64,000 bases of DNA from Anseranas semipalmata (taxonomy: Eukaryota; Chordata; Aves; Anseriformes; Anseranatidae), in contig VXAA01003997.1 of NCBI GenBank assembly GCA_013399115.1, positions 945,713-1,009,712 on the forward strand, in the 5' to 3' direction. The notes beneath the pieces were generated by a model that was given only the letters and a program-made list of their open reading frames with translations, was not told the origin of the DNA and made no database searches. The first letter of the stretch is position 1, and each line of letters opens with the position of its first letter. Positions 25,501-38,338 of this stretch are shown piece by piece. The position numbers were made by a program, and so were the translations under genes.

Positions 25501-28500
25501 CTGCTCAACACGAGAGCTCCACAAAGCCAGAAACACAGTTTTTCCAACAAGGTACTCCTTTGTTCACATCTCCCAAGAGATGTACTTTCCCACCATTAAG
25601 GCAATAATTCCACAAAGCATTAGCTAAACCAGGATAAATTCAAAGGGAGCCGCACTCAGCTTGTAACCCTGCCTGAATGAAGGCAGGTCATTAAAAGCGC
25701 ACTGCAAAACTGCACTGAAATCTCAATTTGTGAGTCAGCTCCTTTTTTTTATAAAGGCATTATCACTTGTGCTCTAAGCACCAACTCTCCCAGTTACCGA
25801 CTTCAGGTATTCGTCCCTGTTCTGAACGCTGTGATCACTGTTTAATTCTCCCTAACCCCTCCTGACGTTCTCCAGTACTTTCCTGTTTATGCAGCACACA
25901 ACAGGATGCTCCATCTTAGAGCATCCTTGATACCTGCCAGGCAGGCAAGTCACAGAGCTCAGGGTACCACAGGACAAGGTATTTGGCAATGCCAGCTTGG
26001 CTTCTCTGCCACTTTCTGCCTTTCCACGTCCCGCTTGGCCAACCTCTCTGCCACATCAGCCTGGGCATCCACTCACACTGCGCATTTATTATGCCATTAG
26101 AAGTGTGTCTGTCTCACATCTGCATTGTTTCCACACTATTTCTTTTACACTTATTTTCATATATTCAGGAAATCCATATAGGCAAATTTGCACAACAGGA
26201 AACCAAAGTGCATTCATGAAAGTTCAGGCAGACTCTCAGGCTGCACACGTAAAATGAATGCACTGAAAAAACGCAAAATAAAAGGCTCAAGTCTCTCTCC
26301 AGCTTTAGTCATAATCAATTTTAATGATGCTGTTACAAGCCCTCATGAATTTGGCTTCAAAGCCAGCCAACAGCCAACGAAGAACCCTTAACTCCAAGTT
26401 ATGCAATGTGTACCGATAGAAACCACACCGAGCCTGCACACCAGGACAACATACTGAGAACTTCTTAGAGAAGAGCTGCTTAGCTGTAAAAGGGGATCTT
26501 CTCTACCTCACAAGCCCTGGCCATTTCGGTTCAGGCGGTATACAGGGAAGACATCACAATTTTTCTATACTACAAAAGGTCTTCTGCAAGCCTATGAAGG
26601 ATTTGGAATATATCACTTACATACATGCTTAGTGGAATTAAGGCAGAACCACTGTTAGAATTAACTATCAGACCCGTCCCATCTCCGTTACCTCAGATAA
26701 AACAACCAATTTTAATTTAAAAAAATAAAACAAAAACCTACAAAACAGGGTCAGTGAGTACTGGGAATATTTCTTGCTCAGAATAGCTTGTGGTTAATAG
26801 AAAAATCCTTATTTAGCTTATTCCTTTATTAATCATCTTTGCTGGCTAGCTGACTCACCACCCAGGGTCGATTTCTTAAGGAAGTAAAGCAGATGAAAAA
26901 ATACAGCAGCTGTGATCTTACAATTCACACCAAGATAAATATATTTAGATCAATTTTTTCTAGTTAAGACTGCAGGTCTAGTGCTCTGCAGTATTTGCTC
27001 AATTCCTTATCTCTGATAGGAAAGGGATCTATTAGTGGTGCAATAGCCTGATGAAAAGAAAGATCAATTTTCTGATCACCTTCAGAAAACCAAAGATCTT
27101 CCTATTGCATCACAGAATCTGCTGTGAGGCTAAAACCTCTTAACGAGTCCATGCTTTTGGTATTTTTTTTTTTTAAAGCAACTGGAGACCACTGGTACAA
27201 AAGATCCTGCAGTTTCTCCTGAGGAAACACTGATAACTATTGTAGCAACAGCAGGAAAAAATATGCTTTCCACAGAAGAGAAATTAGGAAGGTAAAGATA
27301 CAAAACCATCGGCTACAAAAAAGTCATGAGAAACACTGCCTAAAGAGTCAGCTCCAAGGATGACTGTCAGATGACAAGGAATTGGGTACTTACCTGGCCA
27401 AGGCACTATTCGTGCATCATACCCTTGCTTCCTCTTTAGATCAATGACTTTCCATTGTTCTCAGTACTACTTCTGACTTCAGAAGAATGTTGACTGAGAC
27501 TTTGCCACAAATTACACGAGGTTTTCCTTAATCCTATAGGCTTCAAAAGTTTTTTCCCTTAAATTTAGCCAAGTTCCATCCTGTAACACACAGGATCCTA
27601 ATTCATTTCAAAGACAAAGCACAATGTTCAAAGAACTACATGCTGTAGGACTGCATTCAGTGTTTCTACTTTGTCACAAAAAATTAACATTTCTCAGTAA
27701 TGACTGCTGCTCACGTACGACTACACAGCCAAGAAACACACTACATGCTCGCAAGTCAGGATATGGCAATTATTCATCAGACAAACAAAACATCGCAAGA
27801 TGTTTTTGTCTTTTTGTTTATTCAAAAGAGTAGAGATTAAGTTGCTTGCTTAGGAAGCTCTTTCAAAAGACAAGCACTTGAAGTGTGTTTATCAAATTAA
27901 CAACAGTAAGCCTGTAGATTAATTACTATGTTATTTTGACCAAAATGTGCTCAGTTAGGTTCTTTTCAGGTTCTCCATTCCTAAGGTCTTTAGACATAGA
28001 CTTCCTTAGCAAGTGGTGTGTGGGTGTGGGTGTTTTTAAATAAAATCACACACACGAAGCAGCTATGTCTTCATTAAAGCAAAAAGTTTCTAAATGAACT
28101 TCCTCTTGAATGAGAAGGAAATTTTCCTACAGGACATTACACATACACTGCCAAATGGTTATATTTACACTTCATGCCCATACCAAAAAGTGGAACTACA
28201 GAATGAATATGTTGCTGCAATATTGTTGAGTCTACAGTAAAACACCATGTCCATTGCTACAACCACTTTGATTAAAACACAGGAAATACCATGTGAGAAC
28301 AGACTTAACAGCAGCTATTACCACATGCTCTAAAAGGAAGCAACAGCAACAAAAAGAAAATTAAAATTCACCCAGATAATGTTCCCACACCCTAGCTCAC
28401 TTACATTCCTATTCAGAGCCAGAAACGATTAAACCCTCCTGCCATCCCCCTCGTTCTCAACAAGGCCTCAATTCCAAAGAAGTACATCGATTTCCCCCTG

Positions 28501-29577
28501 CCCCAGGATTTCCAATTCACACAAAGCCATCCAAGCCCATAAGAAACCAAAGAGCATCATTCACAACTGCAGCAAAAAGGATCTCACCTATCAACACAGA
28601 GCTCCAAATGAAATTCAACGCAGAGGAAGACGGATAAAAGATTTTCCTGGATACGCACTGCCGTGCTTTGTCCTAGCACCCACGAATTCACAACACACCC
28701 ATTTGTGCTGCATCAGGAATGCAAACTATGTTTAGCATCTTGCTTGGAGGTGCTGCAGGAATCTAGGGTCAGCAGCAGCCACGGGCTGTAAAATTTACTC
28801 AAATCAGTTAAGTTAATCAATATAGCAAAAATGTGACCTCTTCACCACAGGCAGAGGGGCCTGACTCGTTAAATGAGTACCAATAATAACCAGAAGCACG
28901 AGAACAATGCTGTTTTTGACAGGAAAATTCTGGAGCTTTCTGTATATTGATCCTCTCAGGCTCAGCTGTGACAAAGATGCCAGGTATTATGAAATTAAAA
29001 ATTAAAAAAGGCGCTCTACAACAAGAAAAAAAAAAAAGCATGTAATACATAAAGCTAATTGAGCTGAAGTACTAATGGAGAAGTCTGAGGAAGCCTCCAG
29101 TCAATTGGAATTTAGCCATGAATTTCACAGAACCTAGACAGATTTCACAGAATCTAAATCAGGTCCTGCCATGACTGAAAAATAAAATTCAAAACCCTTT
29201 TAGTAAGTATTATATTTAGTAAGTATTTTTGCCTCAGCCATAGCACCTCCAAATGGTCTCAGAATCCACTCGAGCACAAGTGCAGAATTGCAGCTCTAGC
29301 AATAAAGTCCCTGGCCACAGCATCACCAGGACTTAACAGAGATGGCTGTAAGCCAGAACATCACAACCCTGTGCCAGACACTTTAAAAGCCTAAAGGGTG
29401 CTGGAAGCTGCCAGAAAACACGATGAGAAGTGAGCACCCACAGCCCCAGCTGAAGCCCACAGCAGCCGGGAGGAAGAACTCCCATTGTTTCCAGTCTACC
29501 CAAATAGGAAGCTGGCTGTGCTCGACGCTCCCGGGACAGAGCCAGTGGCTCCAAGACTTCCTTTTAAAAATAAGGAA

Positions 29578-29638
29578 GTGTATGTGCATGTCTATATATG
29601 TACATACAGGTATATATGTATATGGACCCACACACACA
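29578..29638. repeat. TATG/TATA/CACA low-complexity tract
   Basis: An imperfect array of TATGTG, TATATATG and CACACACA steps, similar in style to the tract at 10825-10902. Confidence 0.75.
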
Positions 29639-32600
29639 TTTTAGTTGCCTGCAAGGCCAACCAACTTCGAATCTTCATTTAAAATCAACTTACTCCTATA
29701 GTCAATAACGACAGGGAAAGTTAGTATTGCTTTTAAGTTTATACTGTGCTTAATACGTGCATAAATAAAAGCTGGAAATATCTTTAACTTCATGCAGGCA
29801 GAATTTAAATGGAACAAAGAGTGCTGGACCCAACAATGTGAACTCTGAGTACGACTGTGCAGCGCTCACCTCAGCTTAGGAATCATTTCACATACCCTCG
29901 GCTGCAGAAAGCAAATGTTGCTGTTCCGCAGTCGGCAAAGTGAAATGCTTCACGTGATGGTGGAGTTTCACATCTACGCCGATTTAAGCCAACTGTCCCT
30001 TTCAGCAGCAGTCGGCCTTTGGACCAGCTCAGCTGTCTCATCGCAGCGACACTGTCCGAAGATGCTCGCTGCGGCTGGTTCAAGTCCGAGCACCACCACC
30101 CCCAACCTGCCTGCCCTGTGTTCTTCCCCTCCTGCTGGCAGCTCCTCTCCCCGCTCCAGGCAGGAGATCTCAAAGCAATGCCTCGTCCAGGTAAGAGCCG
30201 GGTTGTGGTGATGCTCTTTGGTGGGAACAGAGCAGTTGGTGCAGAAATCCAGTAATTTCTTAAGGGCCAACCTCCCCACTTGTGCTGGCTCCAGGGCTCC
30301 CACGATGAGTCGGACAAGCACTGGGCAGTAATGAGCTGCAAACAAGCATTTTTAAAGAGAGACCTTTTGTCAGAAACATCAGCTGGGCAATGCCCAGAAG
30401 TCCTGTGGTGTCCATCAGGTGCAGGAGGCGGAGTGCAACAAGCAGCAGTGGGGTTTCACAGGAGTCCCTGTACACTGGATACCTGGTTGGAAAAATATTT
30501 ACCTGGCAAAGAGGTGCCGGTGCTACTGCCGAATAGTTGATGCAACAGTGTTGGAGTCAAAATACAGATAAAGCTTGCGAAAGCACCGACGTTGTAGTCC
30601 AAAGACAGCCAAAGATAAAAACACATAACAGAGACCAGAGACGTGTTCTGCATCCCCCCTCGAGGAAAGAAGAAAGCACTGCAGGCAGAGGTGCTTTCGG
30701 TCACGCTGATTTAAGCATGGTCTCAAATCAACGCAGAGCGCGTTGGTACAAGCCAGGGAACCTCCTTTGCAGCAGCGACTACCAGACAAAATCTGTTCCC
30801 AGTGAAATCGGTGGATTCTGCGCTGGATTCTGCCCGCTGTTTCCATCACCAACACCAGTGTTTTTTATATTTCTTTTCAATTATGCACGCATTTGGCCAG
30901 CTCTATCAAATCTTTAGAGAAGTCAATGCATTAAATAGATAACAAAAAAACATGACACACCTTACGCATAATACGCCAAGATGGATGTGTGTTTAAAAAC
31001 CTGATTTAAGAGAACAAAATTCTCAGGACATTCCTCTCAGTAGCCGTCTGCCACCTGACCCCCTGGAGTATTACTGGCCATCCTTCCAATTAATCCTGCT
31101 TCTGCCTGTACTTCTAACTCACCTCAAAATAGTCTACTACAAGAAATCAAACATCAAATGTATTTCCAGTTAAAAATAACTCATAGTTAGTCCAGGACAA
31201 GCATTCTGCTCTATGTTTAAATCTTAAACCTCAGCCTTAGCATGAGGACCTCACGTTTAATGAAGACTGGCTGCAGCAGCTTGCCTCCTCAGACTGAAGA
31301 GGCACTTGCAGAGGGTTGACAGACCAAAAAGCAGCAGCAGCTTCTTCTTTTCCCATTTCTGTATAAGAAATTTGCAATAAGGAAGAGAACAGTTAAAAAA
31401 TAAAATAAAAATAAATAAGCAAATAAAAACCACAAGCAGTTGCCTTCTATTTCACAAGAATGTCTGTAATGCCCCAAAAATGTAACTGGGCTAATTCTGT
31501 GAATCCTGACAACTAGGAAAGGAAGTGACTGTGCTTTGTATAAGCCAGGCAAAGATTTCTATTTTGGTGGCTTAAAACAGACCCCAGGAGAGGAAATAAA
31601 TGTGAAGTGAGTCACCTGGCGCATTACCCCTGTCGCAGGTGAGGCAGACAGCAGCACTCCCAGACCGGGAAAGAGCATCTCTGCACGCAGCGGTGGATGC
31701 CGCGCCTGGACTAAAGCACGCCTTGCCGGGGGAACGTCCGTCTCCCTCTCGGTAAAGAATGCTTCTAAGTAATTCCAAAAAGCAAGGTTTGTTGTTTCTG
31801 CTGTGCACGTTTTGATGGATTTTTCTAGTCTCTTCGAGCCCCGGTGCCATTCAACGAGTTACAAACCAAACTGTTCTTACACTGTAGGCAGTCTACCCAC
31901 CAGAGACCCAAGTGTCAATCACTTTCTTAGGGTCAAAAACAAAGGAACGAAAACACCAGAAACCCCAGGTCATTCAAGAGGAAAACAAGAAGTAGAACTC
32001 ATGTCAGGGGACTAAAACTCACGCCATCTAGTCACTGTTACTTTCTGCCACAGCCTGCCAGTTACTACAGGTATTCTGCATTGCTGACACAGGGCTCTCC
32101 GTCACAGGTACGGACTGGACCGTATGTTGTGTTGCACCTTCCAAGAAATATGGACATGAAGTAAAACACAAGACTCAACCTCAGTATAGAAACTGTTTCA
32201 AAACTTGTTCTTGGAGAGTTTAACCTATGTATTACATTGAAACAGGAGGCATCTGCTCCTAAATACAGTGCATCAGCATGCTTTTTCCAAACACACGATG
32301 AGTTTCCTCTCCAGCTATGAGGAAAGGTTGGTTTAAAATGGCAACTAAAAATTCTGCCGTCTACAATTATTCATTAAGAAGGTACAACTGTTGCTTTGAA
32401 ATTAACAAATTTTCTGATGCAGAAAGCACAACTGATGGTGTAACTTATCCCAGCTGAGACAAAGCCCATCTCTTCCTGATGAAGATATGAGGCACAATAA
32501 AAGTTTAAAATACCCTATTGCCTTGTGTATTTCCAACAAATGCAATCCCTTTACAAATAACTGTTGAAAACAGTTTTTCTTCTGTATTTGTCTATTTACA

Positions 32601-34096
32601 CAAAGAAAGCGTTTTCCAAACTTCACTACATAAAAATAACAAATTGAAACTAAATCTAAATGAAATTGCACACACCTTTTTACTGCAGACCCTCACGGCA
32701 ATACAGAATTTCACGTATGCATCCACACATAGACCCAGCAGGGCCATACCCAAAGTAAAGGTTACAGTCAAGTTTTACGCCAAAAGAAAAGTTTGTTGGT
32801 GACTACTGCCGGTAATGAGATGCAGGAACAGTGGTTACAGCTGGAAAAGAGACAGAGATACTACAGGGGGGTTAAACCAAGTGAATTTATTTCACCTGAT
32901 AGTACTAAAAGATCAGACGCTTCTTTTGCACTTAAAATTTGTTTCTAAAGACTCCATCTTTTCTTCAGAGATGCAGTTTAGCAAGGATAATACATTTCCT
33001 TTATTTTCGCAAAAGATAAGGGAGTACACTTTAATTCTAGCAAGCCTCAGACTTTCTTAAGCTGAATCGCTCTCAAGTACAGTAAGAAGTACATAGCTAC
33101 AACCGTGCAGGCTGTATGCCTACTAGTTAGCTACAACTGACCGGGTACTTACGGGCATCTGTGTTTCTTTTTGGATGCATCAGTTAAATCAGCATCACTT
33201 AAGAGATTTCTTTAAATATTAGGCCAATGAAAAATCATAGTTGAGACTAAACACAAAGTAGGAGCTCAGAGAACTAGAAGATCAACGATTTTCCTTTACT
33301 ATTAGCAGGGAAAGTGGCCTTGTACAAATTGCTCCCGCTTGCTGTAAAACGGGTAAGAAACCTACTAAAACACACAACCACCACAAATAGCACCCATGGC
33401 TTCCCAACAGATGTGTTGAAACAACCTAGAAGAAATAATGCGTAACATCCTTCACATAACAACTCTTTTTGACACTGCTTAGAGAACCTCCATTTAGGTT
33501 TATCCTGTGCACAAAAAATGGAATTAGAGTTCTCCTCTCCACAATTTTCCACACGTAGAACTATAGCAAGGTACAACAAAGCGATAACCACACAAACAGG
33601 ACATAAGAGCCACAGAAAAATGAAGCCCACTATTACTCACAAGTACGAATGCCTTAGCAGCCAGAGGAGACAGCCCAACAATCCCTGCAAGACCAGATGC
33701 ATCTGCAGGACTTCAGCCAAACCTGCCCACATGAGGCAGGCACGATGAGCGAGGAGCCTACCGTCACCTACTGCTCTAACGCTGCCTAGAATCGCGCATC
33801 TTCTGGTACTCTAACTCCTAATTTAGGGGATGAGATAGGCTTGTTGGAAGTCTGCATGACTTCTCCAGATCCATTGATAAAAGACAATATGCAATACATA
33901 TCATCATTAAACATAAGTGATGCATGTTTTTTGTTCTTATGCTTTCCTTCATTTCAGATCAAGGGAAGGTATTTTATAACAAAAAAAGCTACATAAAGAT
34001 TGTTTTGTTTTATTGTGAAGCACTAATTAGTGTGTAATTTATGTGTAACAGTTTAACCTTGCAAGGGATATGAGTAAACAGGTCATAAATTTGAAT

Positions 34097-34114
34097 GCTC
34101 CATTTGAATGGAGC
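34097..34114. repeat. 18-bp near-perfect palindrome
   Basis: GCTCCATT and AATGGAGC are exact 8-bp inverted arms around a 2-base centre. Confidence 0.85.
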
Positions 34115-34976
34115 ACAATGCTACCATTCATCTTAATCTTAACTCACAGAAAACCCAGGGGTCTATAAACGGTTCCAACCAACAGCAGTCCTCCTCAAGC
34201 AATCCAGTTAGCTGCTGCGTTTGGTGGAACACAACTGTTAACAACAATAAACCTGAGACGGAACAAATCTGCAGACGAAGGAATAACACATGTATCGGAG
34301 CCAACGATTGAAGCGTGTAAGAAGCTTTCACTTTGCTAACAGAGCCGGCGTTTCAAATAACTGCTACACCAGCTCATCAGCGATGAACGCTGCAATCAAC
34401 AGAAGCCATTTCCAACAGCAAGACCTCTCAAGACAGGGCAGTTTTGATCCTCAACACCTTACTGTGTTATGGTCGAGCTGTGGGCAAACACACAGCAAGT
34501 TAGCTCAACTTCTTGCTTTAGATTCAAAAAAAACTGCTGAATGTTGGTCAATTCTTAAGGCGTCACGAATCACAATTTTCCCCCAGCAATTACAGTAAGT
34601 GATGCTCAGTGCCCTACAGGATATAACCAGATCTTTTCAGGACAACATCTACGAGAACTAAATAAAACCATGAAGATGCATCTACTTGGATGCTTTGGAG
34701 AAACCCATACAACACTGATGCAGTCACACAAGAAGGTAAGTCTTGCATGGTTATAGGGAGAGAGCCGAGCTCTGTAGGACAGCTGTGCTCTCCCCAGGGA
34801 GGAGGACGATGCAGAACACCCGGCTGCGGGAGCCGGCTGGCAGAACTGCTGTCAAGTGCAAGGATTGATTTAAATCTGACAGCAGCCACAGCGGTTCCGC
34901 ACAGCACAAAAGCTCTGTATGCCTGGTGCTTGCACTAGAGAAGCATCAGTAACATTTGTTAGCAAAGTCCACTCAC

Positions 34977-35093
34977 ATTTTGCAACACTGTCTTTTCTGA
35001 CTGATTTCTGCAGTACCGTCCGTATTTGATGTCTGCAGAACTCAAGGCCAAACCGGTGTCAAAGGTCCTTAAACCGGCGGTGGGACAGAACTG
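34977..35093 (-). CDS. possible coding exon, product not recognised
   Basis: A 117-base minus-strand stretch is open for exactly 39 codons, phase 0 at both ends. Its acceptor is pyrimidine-rich (TCCTCCTTCACTTTAAATTGCAG region, with a CAGCAG option), and its donor is GTGAGTGG after an atypical T. The peptide begins QFCPTAGLRTFDTGLAL and contains ADIKYGRYCRNQSEK. Several CpG dinucleotides survive here in an otherwise CpG-poor neighbourhood, which weakly favours an exon. No family is recognised. Confidence 0.22.
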
Positions 35094-35871
35094 CTGCAAT
35101 TTAAAGTGAAGGAGGAAATTGCACCATGAAATCAACGTGGTAATTAGCATATATTTACTCTGTCAGAGGAAGACAAACAGGTTCAGAGATAAAAGGCTCA
35201 CCAGCCACTTTGCTGCTAGGAGAGAGACGGGGTTACGTCCACAAGAAGCAGTTTCCCTTTCTCACAGTGCTCTTCCTCGTGGACTTACAACCAGGAAGCA
35301 CGCGGGGCTCAGCCTCCTCCCACCACACCTACACAAAACCCAGGCCACTAATTCCGCTGGGAATCCACACCAGTGGCACAGGCATAAGGCAAGCAATGGG
35401 GCTACTGGCCAACCAAGAGCGCAGGTCACGAAGCAGTAGCAATACACTGCTAGATACTAAGGATTCAAGGGCCAAATGCTTTCTTTTTGCCTACTGTAAA
35501 GTGCTGAATGGGGAGATGAACACCCAACGTCTTTGTTCAATTTGGGCAATTCCAGTTCTCAGGAGCCCTGAGAGACCATCTCTCCAGCATTCCAAGAAAT
35601 TTCTGCTATTTCTGAAGAAATAAAACTCAGTGCACCCGAAATCTGACATGGCTGTGTCCAGTGAAAGAAGTGTACCAGCTCTGGTACCCATTTAGTTGCA
35701 CAGGGAGCCTGCACAGGGAAATAACCCACCAGAATCCCAGAGGAGCAGAGGGAGTAGGATGAACCCTGATGGTGTATTTAACTCCCAGTGTTGGATCAAA
35801 AAAAGTGCCAGAGCTGGCAGAAACAAGGAGGCAGGGCCACATCACACAGCGTGCAGAGGGAAAACAGGGGG

Positions 35872-35889
35872 AAAAAAAAAAAAAAAAAA
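35872..35889. repeat. 18-base A run
   Basis: Simple A homopolymer following a short G run. Confidence 0.9.
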
Positions 35890-38237
35890 GAATAAGGATA
35901 GCCCCTTCCAGCAGTAATTTACCATCTTAGCTATAACATTAGTTCTCCTCCCACACAAAGCCATTTGGCTAAAAGGATGCTTTTCATCCTGTGAGAACGC
36001 CTTTTCCAGAAAACCTGTACCAATGTGCTTTCACTCTCTCTCCCTTTCAATTATAATTGAAGCAATTCAGTTGAAGCTCTTATTTCTGCGATGCTCAGAA
36101 GTGAATGGCTTACACAACCACATGCAGTTCTTCCAACCAAGGGGCTGCAAAGTTCAGTGATTGCACTTAACACTCCAACTTATGGGATAATAATTAAAAA
36201 ATAAACAAATACAGACAAAACCAGTATTGTTTCTCGGAAGGCAGCAGAACTCCACCTCCCCATTCATCATCATCACGTTAAGTCACTTCTGTGTTTCTCA
36301 TGGACACGGCTCATGAGCTCTGGAGGCAGAGCTTGCACTGACCTCCCTCCTTTCATTTAAGTCAGAAGCCGGGGACTTAAAATTTTCATCTTTATTCTCC
36401 AGCCTTCAGCTTAGCATTTCTGCACTGTTTTGTGAATCTTGGTTCCTTTGAAGAGAGAAACAGGCAGAGCCCTTGACCTAAGAAATATTTGATCTTAGAT
36501 AACTGTAGAAGAAACTGAAAAATAAATAATACATTTATTAAATATTAAATGATAAATTCCTTTATTGTGAGGAGAGAAAGAAAAATAGCCAATAAGCCAC
36601 AAGCAAACAAACATTATGTGTAAGCCTTAAGTCAAAAAAACAAAATATTAGTTTACAGCTGAAATTATTTCAAATGCAATTAAGCATATTTCAAGTCACA
36701 TTTATATTAGTGCACTAGTGCTAGACTATAATTAGTTGGCAGTGTTGCATCTAAATTCAACTTTTCTTGATCATATTAAGCCTTAACGAGAACTGCCTTC
36801 AATTTTGATGACTTAGTGGAGGAAAAGAAGTGCAACACCATATTAGTGCAGATCTAAGGAAAGAATTGCTTAGCTCAATTCTATCCACTATTTCTGCAAG
36901 CATTTAAAAGCACAGCCAATAGGCAACTACTAGAATAGTTGTGAGATTTACTAAGTTGGCTGTTTTAGAGAGTGGGACAAGAGTATAATTGTAGACCAAT
37001 TAAAAGACACAGCTGAGTTCAGATCAGCTTCTGTTTCACCACAGAAGCTGGGTAAAATTGCAACCGAAACAGCCAGGGCTAAGCGGGGTGACCAGACGGC
37101 ACGAAGCTGAGGCCCCCCCACAGCACCGCTGCCATTGCTGCCACGCGGAGCACCAAGGGACAGCAAGAGACCAGTGCGGCCCTGCTGCATAAAGACACGG
37201 TTACTGAGAAAGAAGAGGGGACCTCCTAAAACCGAGGGCCCGGTGGAACGCCATTCTACATCCTGCTACCAGCATCATCGCTGCCGTGCAACGATGGGGG
37301 TTGCAAATACAAATCTCCACCCTACCTGTGCGCTTGCCCCATCTGCAAAGCCCTCGACCACATCAACCATCAAGGTGTGTCGAGCCTTCAGTGCCCGTAT
37401 TTCGCCTCGGTGTCGAGCCCTCGGGGCCCAGCCTGGCTGGCTGCCTCTGCTTGTCCTCAGCCAGAGACTCCATGGAGCCTCCAGAGCTGACCATCTTGGA
37501 GGGGAGAGCACAGTCCAGGCATCAGGATAAATCAAGAGATGTGTTTTGGCCTTACCTGAGCTTCTGAAGTGCCCTGAAGCCTCTGGAACCATAAAACAGG
37601 ATAAAAAAAAAGGGAAGAAAACAGTTTGAAGGAAAAGTGCTGGAAAAAGCATTAAGACTTTCAGCACAGCCAAAATGAATTTGGAAACCAACTGGAACCT
37701 GCTCGACGCTAAGCCTTCACAGCGTCAAAACTATAAAATAAATGTAGAAGAATTAGTCATCATCTCCCATTCATCCTTATGCAAGATTATCCCACTCATT
37801 AGAAAAGCGCCTGCTTTTCTGGACCACAGGACAAATGCAGCAAAACTGGCAACACCTGCAAAAGCCTCAGCTCTCCCCAGACAAGAAGTCCCAACCACGT
37901 CATCCAGCCAGAGCCACCAGGGCAAGGTGATGAGCAGGAGCAGCAAGAATTAAAACAGAATTCAAGAAAGTGGAAATACCCTCCCAGTCCAGAACTACTG
38001 CTTGGTTTTCTCCAAACCCACACCGGGATGTGAAGTAGCAATGGAAGTGCCAATGCCCCAAGAAGCACTACACGGGATTATCCGACCTAACACCTGAATG
38101 TGATGTAGGCTAGGAACTGTAATTTGTTTTAGAGATGACTGGTAAAGCTAATTTAGAAGCTTCCAAGAGCACCACATCTTAGGAGTACCTCCACACTGCT
38201 TAGAGAGCACTGGGAAGCTGTATCAGCTCAGATTTAC

Positions 38238-38338
38238 CTATAAAAATCCCCAGTTTGCCCGTCCATCACGTGGTACAGATGCTTTTTGGATTTCCCCAGC
38301 TGTGTGCTGATGTAAGGGCACAGCTCAGTGATCTGGCT
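38238..38338 (-). CDS. possible coding exon, product not recognised
   Basis: A 101-base minus-strand stretch is open for 33 codons plus two bases. The acceptor is ACTGATTTCCAG, with only a modest pyrimidine tract, and the donor is TATAG then GTAAATC. Codon choice is coding-like (ATC, CTG, TAC, GTG, AAG), and the peptide includes ELCPYISTQLGKSKKHLYH followed by a VMDGQTGDFY end. This is the most coding-like of the candidates by eye, but I cannot name a protein, and chance remains possible. Confidence 0.25.

Larger units (their letters stand above)
17669..31500. other. largely non-coding stretch
   Basis: No recognisable gene. It contains a GA repeat (20223-20244), a T run (21191-21205), locally GC-richer patches near 22.95-23.1 kb, 23.9-24.2 kb and 30.0-30.2 kb, and a TA/TG tract near 29.6 kb. 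A 196-codon plus frame (17695-18285) and a 152-codon minus frame (29883-30341) have no domain that I recognise. Confidence 0.45.

Noticed and set aside
29120..29160. Two TTTCACAGAA motifs resembling a CR1 tail
   Set aside because: The blocks that follow the octamer repeat in real CR1 tails (GGAAAAGGACC-type and GTCCAACC) are absent, so it is likely a coincidence.
29883..30345. Overlapping open frames of 152 and 123 codons on the minus strand
   Set aside because: The locally higher G+C reduces stop codons in several frames on both strands, no domain is visible, and the frames overlap each other, which is typical of chance.
34641..34735. Plus-strand segment bounded by ATCTTTTCAG and AAG/GTAAGT
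   Set aside because: The donor is perfect and one frame is open, but the peptide is unrecognised and two frames have early stops. Without transcript data it is not separable from chance.
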